Source: Cryptomeria japonica
Lineage: Eukaryota > Streptophyta > Pinopsida > Cupressales > Cupressaceae
Direction of reading: 5' to 3'
Assembly (NCBI RefSeq): GCF_030272615.1
Contig: NC_081405.1
Location: 159,240,317-159,304,316, forward strand
Length of the DNA: 64,000 nt
Positions 12,040 through 23,292 of this stretch are shown in pieces. Below the pieces are notes generated by a model that was not told the origin of the DNA, made no database searches, and was given only the letters and a program-made list of their open reading frames with translations. The stretch's first letter is position 1; each line of letters begins with the position of its first letter. Made by a program: the position numbers and the translations under genes.

Positions 12040-14127
12040 ATGTTTGAAGGAGTTGTTGGAAGTGAGTGCAGGAAATGGTGAGAGAGCAATGAGGAGGACC
12101 ACCCTCTAAAGAGTTCACTGAAGAAAGCAGAAGTTGATAAAATCATTTTTATGCCCATCTTCAATCTAAAAGAATTTGAGCCTATATTGTGTGCCATGGT
12201 CCATGGGTATGAGCCGGACAAACATAAATCAGTAATTGACTATTTGGGACAGACAGTGGTCATTTCTTATGCACCCAAGGAATTCAGCAAGGTTTTCGGC
12301 ATTCCTAGTAGCGGCGATTCAGCTATGAAACCATCAGCATGAGTGCCTACAGAAGAAAAGAAGTGGCTACTGGAACACATCTGTGGCGATACACTCACAG
12401 AAGAGCAATGGGACAGTTTATGGCAGAATAGCAATAGAAGGGGCCTGAAGAAATCCTATCTCAGCTCACCAGAGTGGAGATGCGTCATGGATATCCTGAA
12501 GAGTAAGCTAACAGTAGCAAGCCGAGCATCTGATGTTGCAATATGGATGCTACGCCTCATGCACAGACTGAGTAATGGCAAAATTTACAACTGGGGCCGC
12601 GTCCTCTCCAGCCGGGTAAAGGAAGGCATGCTCCTCAAACACAAGACTCTATATGTGCCCCATCACCTCATTGCCCTCTTCTTGGAAGCATTGAGAACTC
12701 AAGTAGCGTTGGAAAATAGAGGAGGTTTTGTGGCCTCAAGCCGGGTGGAGCCCTACAAGCCAGCCATGTATTATTGGCTACACCTGGACACTTTTACAGT
12801 AACCACAGAGACAACACCGAGGAAAAAAACAAGGCAAGAACTGGCAAGGAGCATAGAAGAGGGAGGAGAAGAAGACAACAACTTTGAGGAAGAGGTAGAG
12901 ACAGGGGAAGAAGAGACATACATATCATCTCCAGAGGAAGACGAAGGAGAATTCTGTATGGAGCCAATGGGCATGGAACAGGAAGGAGGACACGTAGGAG
13001 GTCTATGACAGGTAGAGACAGAAAGCCGTACGGGGGGCATACCAGCCGTACCAGGATGGGGAGTAAGAAAAAAGGTACTTTTCAAACTAGCACAGATTCC
13101 CATCATGGCACAATTGGTAACTGGGGTCACAGGGACCCCATCTCAGTTAGTAGACTTGAGGAGACACAGTGTTGGGGCCCACACCCTCCATATAAACACA
13201 CCCAGGGGCGTGGAAGCGGCTAGAGCTGTTGCATTGGTAGTGGCACCAATAACTGATCCGCTTGCAACCATGGAGGTAGGAAATACCGAAGGGGGAATAC
13301 ACTGTGAAGAACCAGAGGGAGACATAGGAAAGGGGACCGAGGAAACAGACATGGAGACAGAAGCAGACAACCTACTAGCGAGATTCCAGATGGACATAGA
13401 GATTCCACCTCCTTCACCATCGCTGGGGCCTGATCAGTAGGAGGAGAGCCTGAGGATTGAAGAAATTGGGAAAGGGCACAGTACGTCCTCACCAGTAGAG
13501 GGGATCCGAGAGTGGGAACCGGTTGCGCAACATTTTCTTTCTCAGTTGGAAGTAATGAGGACAGCTATGGAGAGGATGATAGAGAATTCTCGAGGATCTG
13601 ATATGCCTGCTATAGTAAGAGCAACGGAAGCACTACTGGCGTTTATGACAAAAGGCTGCAAGAGGGAGTTCTCAAAGAAAATTGGGAACCACGGTTGGCC
13701 CGACACGGAAACTTCGGAGATAGTAGCAGAATGGGGAGTACCACAGATCCTTAGTGGGCAGACAAGAGATAATCAAGAAGTAATGAGAACTCTCACTTCT
13801 ATGGAACGGACTTTCCGTACTACATTCTTACAGCTCCAAAGGATGACCTGGAAAGCGAGCAAAATAGAAGGAGACCACACCTTAGCCCTACAGCGAGAGA
13901 GTGAACTAAAAGAAAGGATCCATACTATAGAGCAAGAAATGGCTCAAGAGAGAACCACGCGATTGGAAAAGGAACGAAAGTTGGCTGCCTCTGAGAAGGA
14001 CCGCATGGATGCACTTAGGCTTCTGAAAGCCACTCGAGAGAAGCAACTCTTCGCTGAAAGGGATCTGAAGATACTCCAGGAGTGGACCAGTACGGGAACA
14101 GGGACGTCCTCTTGTCCCTCTAAATAG
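12040..14127 (+). pseudogene. Extra ORF downstream of integrase in the inner element
   Basis: A single plus-strand frame runs from ATG 12040 to 14127 (about 695 codons). It is broken by TGA at 12079, 12340 and 13006 and by TAG at 13438. The N-terminal part (12151-12800) is globular and contains IWMLRLMH...GKIYNWGRVLSS. An acidic stretch (EEGGEEDNNFEEEVE) follows. The last 190 codons (13546-14127) form a Lys/Glu/Arg-rich coiled coil. It has no signal peptide or clear membrane segment, so it does not look like an envelope protein. The block IWM-x-G-x-WG-x-S resembles the reading frame at 45869-46801 (IWMYKYI...GQSHIFWGEVIS), so the protein belongs to an accessory family shared by elements of this genome. 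The role is unknown. Confidence 0.65.
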
Positions 14128-14173
14128 ATATTTCTTGTTATTTTGCTGTGGTGTTCGTTTGGAAGACGAACAA

Positions 14174-14192
14174 GTTTTGGGGGGGGGGATGA
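14174..14192 (+). promoter_or_regulatory. Polypurine tract of the inner element
   Basis: A run of ten or more G residues (TTTTGGGGGGGGGGATGA) lies immediately before the 3' LTR start TGTAAGCC. It is the expected plus-strand primer. Confidence 0.8.
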
Positions 14193-14515
14193 TGTAAGCC
14201 AGTTAATTAGTAAATAAGGCTTTTTGGTAATGTATTAAAATAAAACAATAGTATTAAGTTATATCTACGGGGTAGTTGGTTGTCTGACGGTTGATGGCCT
14301 AACCAACCGCAAACTCTTTATATGTAAGCTTGTAGCACATTTGGAGGGACATGGTAGTGAAGATTAATATGATATACATCGGTGTTACATGAATATTTCT
14401 CGGTATACTGTGTCATGTGTTGTTGGTTCCATGATAGTGTTTTATTGTGCTCTGGTATTATAGTTGGATCTTGGTGTTTTGTATGCTACAACGAAATCCA
14501 CTTAGGCTACTTATA
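14193..14515 (+). mobile_element. Inner element 3' LTR
   Basis: 323 bp, the same length as the 5' LTR, with about 7 substitutions. The terminal CA is changed to TA. The target duplication GAGAG follows at 14516-14520. Confidence 0.93.
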
Positions 14516-14520
14516 GAGAG

Positions 14521-15344
14521 CGTAGCTGCTTCGAAGTTGTGCATTTTGAGGTTGTGAGATACCAGTTGAGGATTGCTTGTAATTGATTGGTTCCATTCAG
14601 GAATCAACATTGTGTATATTGGTGAATTTTTTCAAAGGTTTTACAAGGGTTTGATGTGCTGCTGCAGTACCCATGAACAGTGACCATATGGTACCCATGT
14701 ACAATGATGCTACAATACCCGTGAACAGTAATTGCTATAGTACCTTCCTCTTGGCACTTGGGGTTTATATCAAGCAATGATTAAAGTTTGTCAAGTGTAG
14801 ATGGCATACTTATTGTAGAATATTTATTGGGGACTTTGATTACTGGTTTGCACTTCTAGAATTTGCTGTCATAACAGTTTTCAGACCTGCAGTCATAGAC
14901 ATTGAAATCCGGGTACAAAAGTATTGTATGCCAACTATATGTAATAATGCCTATGCATTTTCAATCATTGGAATTAGTTTAAAATGCTGCAATAAAAGAG
15001 TTTGGAGCTACAGATGATTTGTTTGTTAAAATACTTGCTTGCTATAGGTGTTTATTTGTATAGGTAGGTTGCTTGCCAAGTATTTGCATTAATGTCCCTT
15101 TGCTGTAGGTGCACATCAACGATCTTATTGCATTATATATACCTTGTATTACATCCTAAATTCATTTTAGTCATTTGCATGCGTTCATTTGAGTCCATTG
15201 AATGCATATTATTAATATCTTCATTGAAAATACGAAAAAAGAATCACCAACCAGTAAGTTCAGATTTCGCAAGGCAAGTGTTTTACAAAATTCCTAAGGG
15301 TAGAAATTAGTGATTTGAGTGCAGAATTAGCAAGGGACATTTCA
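14521..15344 (+). mobile_element. Element B 5' LTR, right part
   Basis: Resumes at CGTAGCTGCTTCG exactly where the left part stopped and ends GGGACATTTCA, as in the 3' LTR. A 25-27-bp imperfect repeat around GTACCCATGAACAGTGA (14660-14745) has fewer copies here than in the 3' LTR (20750-20860). Confidence 0.9.
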
Positions 15345-15345
15345 G

Positions 15346-15357
15346 TGGTATCAGAGC
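15346..15357 (+). promoter_or_regulatory. Primer binding site of element B, initiator-Met tRNA type
   Basis: TGGTATCAGAGC lies one base after the LTR end. This is the standard plant retrotransposon site complementary to the 3' end of initiator tRNA-Met. Confidence 0.9.
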
Positions 15358-15391
15358 GGTTTCCCGCCAGCTTGTGATTTCATAGCATTTC

Positions 15392-16129
15392 ATGAGCGAG
15401 GGTGAAGAGTTTGTAGTTTATACCAGAGGTGCAGGTCATTGGCAGCCTCTAGTTTTGGGTGAAGGTGAAACAACTTCAAGTGTTCTAGGAATCCATAAAA
15501 GTTCATCTTTCAACAACAATAGTGACAGTGACAGTGACAGTGTGATAGATATCATGGCTGATAGAGATAAGAGCTATGCTCGTCCAATTAGTCCTGATAT
15601 AGAGGCTAAGAGGTGGTTTGACAATACCATGGACATGATGTCATAGCTAATGTGCACCATGAGACAGTTTACGCCACCGCAACAGACCTTCCAGTAGGGA
15701 CAGTCGAGTGGGACACAGGGTTTAGAGTAGCCGAGAGTGGTGATTCAATAGTCTACATCTTCTAGGGGTTCTGTACTTAGGCCTAATCAGCCTACTTTCC
15801 TTCCTAGAGAGGATCCACAGGCACAGCTAGAGCCACAAGTACAGGTGCCAGATCCACAGGTTTTTACTGCAGGAAATGTCACTATACACTTTGCAGAGTA
15901 CATGACTTTATCCCCTGAGATTAGGGAAGTGAGACTTTTAATCAATTTTTGGATTAGAAGAGGCCTAGGGGTGGTGCAGGTAGGGTGGAGCATAGAGTGC
16001 ATCAGGTGCCACAGGCAATACATGATTTTCAGCGTGCAATGGGCAAGGTTTCCTCGCCACATTTTGATGCCAGTGAAAAATGCACTGCTAGATCATGGGT
16101 CTAGAAATTGGACAACTATTTGTCCTTGA
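15392..16129 (+). pseudogene. Element B gag remnant
   Basis: An open stretch begins at ATG 15392 (MSEGEEFVVYTRG) and contains a Ser/Asp run (NNSDSDSDSV). After a TAG near 15644 the frame goes on with Gln/Pro-rich sequence and further TAG codons, then an overlapping frame to 16129. The position just after the primer site and the composition fit a gag N-terminal region. No zinc knuckle is left before the sequence changes at 16162. Confidence 0.6.
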
Positions 16130-16161
16130 GACCTATGCAGGAGGATGATGACGATTTGAGT

Positions 16162-17513
16162 TGCAATGTCCCCTTCTCAGTTCTAGACTGATGGATGGAG
16201 TCTTAGCCTATTTTGGAAACCTGTAGGCTAACCAGAGACTAAATTAGGGTTTTTGTCTTCAAGAAGGTTTTCAGAGAGGTGTTTGCAGGAGTTCTACAGT
16301 TTGCTCTCTAGATTCTTTTTGGGTTTTTCGTGAGCTTCAAGATGGTATAACATGCATTCCAATCAGAGAAGATTTTTGAATTTACTATTTTTAGTAAATT
16401 GCGACAGGCTGATGGCTGTTTGCTTTATAGGGTTTTTTCTGGGTTTTTTGAGAGCTCCAGCATGGTTTGACATTCAAATTCTTTGGAGATGATTTCCGGA
16501 CTTACTATTTTTAGTAAGTTATGACTGTTGCTCAGAATGTGACAAAAATGACTTTTGACACACTTACTATTTTTAGCAGTGCTACTTTTGGCAGGGGTTC
16601 TGCAGCTTAGCTCAGTGGCTATGTTTGGTAGTGTTGTTTTTGGCAGGATCCTGTGTTCGAACTCAGATGACTATTTTTTGCAATGCAGTTCAGTACCTTG
16701 GCCTCAACTCATTTTGGTAGTATTCAGTTTTTGGAAGAAAAAGTATTTTTAATACTTTATTATTCCCCATGGCCTAGGCATAATTTGTGTTGTGACTTCA
16801 AGGGGTCGCCATGGTGTTTTTAATTAAATTATAACCTAAGGCAAGTTGGACGATTTTCTAAGTAAGATTGCCTAAGTTATATTATTATTTATAAGTCATT
16901 GTTGAGCACTCACTTTACACATTATTCACAATTTTAATAAGGTGACTCTGCTATGATCTTGGACGACTTAGAGAAGGGAAATATTATTTTTATCCTAAGT
17001 TTATTTGGCGAAATATTCCACCTTCATATTGAGATGCCAAAGTACAATTTCATCAATATTATTTTATGAGTTATATTTATCAAAAATGGCGATTTATGGT
17101 GAATGTGAGTTGGGCGAACTTGTGTAAAGGAAATAAAATGAAATGCAACGCCTAATGAAGGTGAAATGTAATGGCATTTGGAGAGCATTTGAATTTGAAT
17201 TTGGCTGGCAAAAAGTTATAAACAGTGCAAGAACAAGGGAAGAAAGAAGAATAACTTGTTTGTGAATTGCAGCCTACAAGTAGTCATGTGGAAGACATAG
17301 CAGCTGGTAATGGAGATTAAAATCAGTATGAGACCCCTCGTGCATCAACACCTAATGATGTTTGGGATGGATTTCTCTCCGAACAAATTTTGTCCAAACT
17401 TCTTTTGAACAATTGGATATGGAGGTTGGCATTCGTATCAATGATGATGTTGATACTAACCTAAAATAATAAATCAGATTTAGGGTTGCATAATGCTGAT
17501 TATCAATCTGGAA
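16162..17513 (+). mobile_element. LTR-like sequence inserted in element B
   Basis: It begins TGCAATGTCCCCTTCTCAG, nearly the same as the LTR start of element B, but the sequence after it is different. It contains three copies of ACTTACTATTTTTAGTA spaced about 90 bases apart (16380, 16500, 16563). A similar motif (ACTTACTATTTATAGTA) occurs in B's own LTR. The right boundary is not clear and no target duplication was found, so this may be the LTR of a related element or a recombination product. Confidence 0.45.
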
Positions 17514-18482
17514 ATTTCATCTTCCAACCTCACCACCTTCTCCCACACTAAACCACATACAAATGATTCCCTAGAGGCTTATTTGTAACCTTCTACACAC
17601 TTTATAACTTCTCCAACTACCCCTTAATAACTTTGTCTCTTCAACTTCCTATTTTGCACTTTCACAATTTGACAACATTTACATGACAACTTTTACAAAA
17701 CTTGCTAAAAGACATTAACCAAGACGCTTATGGCTTGAAATCATTACAAATATGGTTGAAGTGGCCTAATAAACGCTAATACAATGATAGAATGCAATTG
17801 GACACCTATTGACAACATTTTTCCTCCTCATGACAATATTGACAATTTCCTAACAACTTTGCATCATGGACCATAACCCTCAAATATGGACTGCTACGTT
17901 GGAAAAACTTAGTTTCTGAATTGGGTAACTGCAAATATTCGACCATTAGACAATTTAAACGACATTTTCTTTTGACCTGGTAAGAATGAAAAAGTTCTTT
18001 AATTCAATTATCTTTCCAACCATATAAGATTCGGACCCTCATCACGTCCATATAGGTAGTACAAAACAAAAGAGCAGCAAATTTCTGGGAAAAAACAAAG
18101 AAAAATGAGGTTTCTTATTCATTTCATCTTCCAACCATCCTCACCACCTTCCTCCACACTTAACCACGTACAAATGATTCCCCAGAGGCTTATTTGTAAT
18201 CTTCTACACACTTTATAACTTCTCCAACTACCCCTTAATAACTTCGTCTCTTCAACTTCCTATTTTGCACTTTTACAATTTGACAACATTTACATGATAA
18301 CTTTTACAAAACTTGCTAAAAGACCTTAACCAAGACTCTTATGGCTTGAAACCATTACAAATATGGTTGAAGAGGCCTAAAAGACCCTAATACAATGATA
18401 GAATGCTATTGGACACATATTGACAACATTTTTCCTCATGACAATATTGACAATTTCCTAACAACTTTGCATCATGGACCCA
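17514..18482. repeat. Pair of ~363-bp direct repeats inside element B
   Basis: The sequence from CATCTTCCAAC to GCATCATGGACC occurs at about 17514-17876 and again at about 18121-18482 with few differences. The spacer is about 244 bp. No coding region and no TG...CA ends or primer site were found, so I do not call it an LTR pair. Confidence 0.75.
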
Positions 18483-18604
18483 AAAGGGTTTCCAATTACG
18501 TTTGTTGATTACAAATGACTACAAAAATGGCCCATAGGACATCATTAGACACAAATCAAGGAATATTTTGAAAGTTTGCCTCATGGAGGTATCAATGGTC
18601 TTGG

Positions 18605-19500
18605 GTGTCCCTACACCAAACGTCAAGCTTACAAACAATCAGGCATGCACTAGGAGGGGTTAAAGCAATTTTCTTACAGTTACTTTCAGATAGTGAACAT
18701 GCCTCTTCTAGATCTAAACGGAGTAAACCATACTTTGTTGTGCATAATGAATTTGAAAGTGATGATACAATATCTAGTGATACTAGTAGCCCCACTGTCA
18801 CTGAGGTTGTTAATGAAGATAACACCAGGAGGGAGCACGATGAGTATGCCTTAGTTGGGATTGGTATACCACCTGCACTTAATGATGCAAACCCTACATT
18901 TCATGCTTCACGTTGTGAGTCTCCAGATACATATAGTCATCTATGGAGTCCTACAGTTGGTTCAATACCTCCATTGGAGCTTGTTGATGCATTCCATTGT
19001 AATTACTCGGTGTGGTATGCATACTCCTTTGCATTCAGCCCACTTGTTGATGACTTGATGTTGCATTTAACACATAAAAGTAGGATGAATAGTTGGTATG
19101 AGATGCTTCATACTTTGGAGGGGGCCAAATCTAGCAGGACTTCTAGTTTGCTTCTTCGGGCTGATCACTATTTTGGGATACAAGTTAGAGAGGCAATGTT
19201 GTGGGAATTGGACATTCCACCTGTAGTCAGTTAAGAGCAACAGGATATTATAGATATTGGGAAAGATGGATGGCTTTTTTGCTCGTGGGATCCAGGTGGA
19301 GCATTCCCATGGGTAGTTATGTTTCAAGGACTTGGTAATAGCTTGAGGATACTCCCTTTGATGGACTTATGCAGGCATGCTTATACGGCCACCCTTGGGA
19401 TGTATTTTGATTTTCACACCTAGGATTCAGGAATTTTCATGATTGACGGCATATTTTTCAGTGGTGACATGGTGTACCTGATGTTGCAGCCATACCGCTA
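18605..19500 (+). pseudogene. WDPG-motif ORF of element B (unknown function)
   Basis: The frame is open from 18605 to 19234 (209 codons). It continues after a TAA, and a later TAG near 19422, to about 19500, where it runs into integrase C-terminal sequence (GDMVYLMLQPYR). The N-terminal third is Ser/Asp/Glu-rich (FESDDTISSDTSSP). Then come FSPLVDD, a WDPGG block (near 19290) and, after the TAG, a DSGIF block. The order FS-x-P-(L/I)-VDD followed by repeated WDPG / WD-x-GI blocks is also seen in the minus-strand ORFs of element C (48201-50334). I recognise no known domain. It replaces the missing pol domains and could be a captured gene or an element-specific protein. Confidence 0.5.
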
Positions 19501-19920
19501 GTCCACTCTTCAGGAAGAGTGGTACCGAGAAGTTCAAGCCACATTATTATGGACCTTTCAGGGTTACCAGACGTGTAGGAGAGGTGTCTTATGAGAAAAA
19601 GCTACCGGCAAATGCTAAGGTGCATAATGTTTTCCATGTGTCCCGCCTCAAGAAAGCGTTGGGACATCATATTATTCCATCTTCAGCTCTACCACCCCTT
19701 GACGATGAGGGGAATTTGATATTAGTACTTGAGGCTATCATTGATTCCAGAGAGCATCGGCTACGAAACAGAGTCATCAAGGAATATTTGATTAAGTGGA
19801 GAGATTTGCCGGTAGAGGATGCTACTTGGGAGAGAGAGGACATTTTACAGCATCCAGAGTTGGGATTGCTTGAGGACAAGCAATTTCAGGGGGGGCAGAC
19901 TATAATGTCTCCTTCTCAGT
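19500..19920 (+). pseudogene. Element B integrase C-terminus with chromodomain
   Basis: After a frameshift near 19510 the frame 19584-19922 encodes the end of a chromovirus integrase. It has FHVSRLKKALG (the conserved VFHVS-LK block), then a chromodomain with EYLIKWRDLPVEDATWERE. Chromodomains of this type direct insertion toward methylated-histone chromatin. The polypurine tract TTTCAGGGGGGGCAGAC follows at once. The catalytic core is absent. This block fixes element B as a chromovirus relative. Confidence 0.85.
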
Positions 19921-21459
19921 GAGCACCTGAGTTCAGAGGACTAGCCTATCATTTGACCCTTGTAGGTTAGTATGGTGTATTAGAGGGTCCATTTTCGGGC
20001 ATTCATGAGCTCTTCAGGAGGTAGTTGGCAGTGATTATTCTCTCCAATTCATTGGGTGATTTGGTGGTGGTGATATTCAGGAGTTTACGACTTCATTTGC
20101 ATGAACTTACTATTTATAGTAAGTTAGTGGGTTGATAAAGGTTGACCTTACTATTCTTAGTAAGGCATCTAGTTGGACATGGTACGCAGTGGGATAGCCT
20201 ATGGTGTTAGCGGTATTGATTAATGTCATTTATTTTCGGAGTTATGACATTATAATGATTTTTAAAGTAATGCTTTAATAATAATTAATAATTATTATTA
20301 ATGGTGTAATATTAATGGCATATTATAATAATTCATATTGGCTTAGTATTGAGGGTGCATTTAATAATGTTAAAAGTCAATATGAATATGAATTCATAAT
20401 GGGTACTCACTTTAATGAATTATATATTAAACATTAAATGCTCATTGTAATTTAATGTTATTAAAAAGCTCAATTATGGGAAATTGAGCCCTTTCTTGGA
20501 GGTATAAAAGACTCAACAAAAAAACAAACGAGAAATATTGAACGTATGTGCATTTGTTGCTGCAAGTTGGAGAAGAGACCAGGGTTTCTGCCATTGTTTG
20601 CTTTGGAGAGCGTAGCTGCTTCGAAGTTGTGCATTCTTAGGTTGTGAGATACCAGCTGAGGATTGCCTGTAATTGATTGGTTCCATTCAGGAATCAACAT
20701 TGTGCATATTGGTGAAAGTTTTCAAAGGTTTGACAAGGGTTTGATGTGCTGCCATGGTACCCATGAACAGTGACGCCACCGTAACCGTGAATAGTGATAC
20801 TATAGTACCCGTGTACAATGACACTATGGTACTCGTGAACAGTAATTGCTACAATACCTTCCTCTTGGCACGTGGGGTTTATATCAAGCAATGATTAAAG
20901 TTTGTCAAGTGCAGATGGCATACTTAATTGGAGAATATTTATTGGGGACTTTGATTACTGTTTTGCACTTCCAGAATTTGCTGTCATAACAGTTTTCAGA
21001 CATGCAGTCATCGACATTGAAATCCGGGTATGAAAGTATTGCATGCCAACTATTTGTAATAATGCCTATGCATTTTCAATCATTGTAATCAGTTTAAAAT
21101 GCTGCAATAAAAGAGTTTAGAGCTATATATGATTTGTTTGTTAAAATACTTCCTTGCTGTACGTGTTTATTTGCATAGGTAGGTTGCTTGCCAAGTATTT
21201 GCATTAATGTCCCTTGGCTGTAGGTGCACATCAGCAATCTTATTGCATTATATATACCTTGTATTACATCCTAAATTCATTTCAGTCGTTTGCATATGTT
21301 CATTTGAGTCCATTGAATGCATATTATCAATATCTTCATTGAAAATACCAAAAAAGAATCACCAACCAGCAAGTTCAGATTTCACAAGGCAAGTGTTTGA
21401 CAAAATTCCGAAGGGTAGAAATCAGTGGTTTGAGAGCAGAATTAGCAAGGGACATTTCA
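19901..21459 (+). mobile_element. Element B 3' LTR
   Basis: Starts TATAATGTCTCC (TG changed to TA) and ends GGGACATTTCA, 1559 bp. It is uninterrupted and collinear with the two parts of the 5' LTR. It differs from the 5' LTR at roughly 6-8% of sites. Confidence 0.9.
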
Positions 21460-21671
21460 TATTGTGCATGAAGATCTGCTCTAAACATCATGCGTATTAG
21501 AGTGTTTACAAATGTTGGTAGTGACCTCAACATACAAGCTAAGGCTGAATCCAATGTGTTGATTTGATATCAATGAGATATTACTAATAGACATTAAGAG
21601 TAGCAACATCACGTGTGTGTGCAAGAGTATTTAGGTATATGTTTGCTTAATCAATCTTTATGTTTTACACT
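21460..21671. repeat. Right copy of the 212-bp direct repeat flanking element B
   Basis: Begins TATTGTGCATGAAG directly after the 3' LTR and ends TTTTACACT. It has the same length as 3856-4067 with about 8 mismatches (about 4%). The DNA after it is the original continuation of the target. Confidence 0.9.
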
Positions 21672-22302
21672 TCTTTCTTGGTTGACCTTGGACAACAACT
21701 ATGAAACTTGTGAGTGTTCTACCTTATAGGTATAAAGAAAGAAATTATAGTGGTGTCCAGTGTTACAAGACTTGGCCAGGCTGAGAGAGGTGGGGTTAAT
21801 CAATATAAGACAACCTTCTACTTATTTAAAATTTAATAGCCACAAAAAGAAAACACACAAGATCCACACAATTAAGAACACAAGATTTATGCAGAAACCT
21901 TTTCATGGAAAAAGCATAGAGAAGGACTGCTTGGATCTATTGTCCAAATCCAACCATAACAAAAATAAAATGATATTACAATATTTGCTAGCACCGACCA
22001 ACTGAAGACGCCAATCTTCACTATAGAATTTAGAGGGATCAACTTACTGGAGGCATTGATCACCACAACTGAGCACCAACTCAACAAGAGACACCAATCT
22101 CTTCTTTTAGGAGGCACCCACCTCTTCGCCTCATAGATGTTGCTTCTTCAATGGATGATAAACATTTTTTTGCACTTTGACACTCCACAAAATCCGCTTT
22201 GTATTAAATTTGCTCTGCATTAAATCTACTCTTCTTCATTTTTGAACAATAAAATATTTTCTCCCACATCATACTTTACAAAATGCTTCACCTTTTTATA
22301 TC
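21672..22302. other. No gene recognised; AT-rich target DNA
   Basis: Contains an open stretch at 21760-22005 that is Lys/His/Asn-rich and does not resemble a known protein. It may be the distal part of the minus-strand copia element at 24.6-26.2 kb. Confidence 0.4.
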
Positions 22303-22307
22303 CTTTG

Positions 22308-23203
22308 TGTTAATTTTGTGATCAGACTGATAACAAAGAACAGAAAACAATAAATGCAATACACAACACAGCAGTACCCTGGGAAAACCTTCCTCATGAA
22401 GGTGAAAAACCCAACAAAGAATATCTTAGATTGTATTAGATCAACCACTGTAGCAGATTTACAATGTTCCTTGCTAGGGCACAATCCAAAATAGAACACT
22501 ACTTATCTGAGATACACAAATCTGCCTTGAAGTTCTGATCACTATCACTGTGAATCACTTTGACAGGTCAGAATGGAGTTCGCTGTCTTTGAATGATGTT
22601 TGTGTAGTCATATATGATCTTTGCCCCGCCTGGAAGATGGATCGCCAGCCTTAGACAGAATTCGCTTGACTGGAGATATCAATTCGCTTGCAATGTTTGC
22701 TGATTAGAAAGCAGAGCCTGAAAGCAGATATAACTCGCTGAAGATGATTCACCAATAGTAGATAGCTCACTGGTGCAGAGGTATGTCGCACATTAGAGAG
22801 ATAGATGATTCGCTGATCTGATTGTGATTTGACCTCAAATCACCTTGCATATATAGGTGTCAATGCCTTCTATAGGTCTCTAGTCGGCCTTGCATAATTT
22901 TGGCTCCAAGAATAGGATCAGACCTTTAATTACAAGTTACATATAGGTCAGCCCTAATTACAAGTTACATATGACGCCCAATTAGGCCCAGACCAATACA
23001 TGTTGACAAGTTACATTATTGCACAAGGGGTTCACCCATTTAGGGCCAGACCTAATTGCTTTACAAGTTAAACAAGTTACATGCTATCGCCCATGATTAC
23101 ATATTAAATTATATCATCATTATGGCTAAGGCCGACATGCCACTTAGCCATCAAACGTGCTAGGTCGGCCCCTAGAAGGCTCCAACCTAGCTATACATCA
23201 ACA
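22308..23203 (-). mobile_element. Solo LTR, same family as the copia LTR at 2110-2938
   Basis: On the minus strand it starts TGTTGATGTATAGCTAGG and ends CACAAAATTAACA, 896 bp. A perfect 5-bp target duplication CTTTG flanks it (22303-22307 and 23204-23208). It carries the same spaced AGCGAA motifs (as TTCGCT on the plus strand, 22570-22815). No internal element sequence is present, which points to LTR-LTR recombination after insertion. Confidence 0.92.
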
Positions 23204-23292
23204 CTTTGGGTGCCAAAATTAATTTCATTAAACACATAGGTTAACCCTATAAAATTAAATCATAATAATAAAATTCCATGAGTCAGCCTCCA

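Larger units (their letters stand above)
4753..14515 (+). mobile_element. Inner Ty3/gypsy retrotransposon (9.76 kb), nested in element B's LTR
   Basis: This is a full-length element: 323-bp LTRs at both ends, a 5-bp target duplication GAGAG (4748-4752 and 14516-14520), a primer site of Asp-tRNA type, a short first ORF, gag-pol, a CpG-rich spacer, an additional ORF after integrase, and a G-rich polypurine tract. I count 7 differences between the LTRs (about 2%), so the insertion is young. There is no chromodomain. With the TGGCGC primer site, the DGGS protease and an extra 3' ORF, it fits the Tat/Athila side of Ty3/gypsy better than the chromoviruses. Several nonsense codons and one lost integrase Asp make this copy inactive. 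Confidence 0.93.
4068..21459 (+). mobile_element. Element B: chromovirus-like LTR retrotransposon, interrupted and pol-deleted
   Basis: The layout is a 5' LTR (4068-4752 plus 14521-15344, split by the inner element), a Met-type primer site (15346), a gag remnant, an unfamiliar WDPG-motif ORF, the C-terminal end of integrase with a chromodomain, a purine tract and a 3' LTR (19901-21459). Protease, RT, RNase H and the integrase core are missing, so the element is non-autonomous in its present form. The LTRs differ by roughly 6-8%, which makes it clearly older than the inner element. It is flanked by 212-bp direct repeats rather than a 5-bp duplication. Confidence 0.8.
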
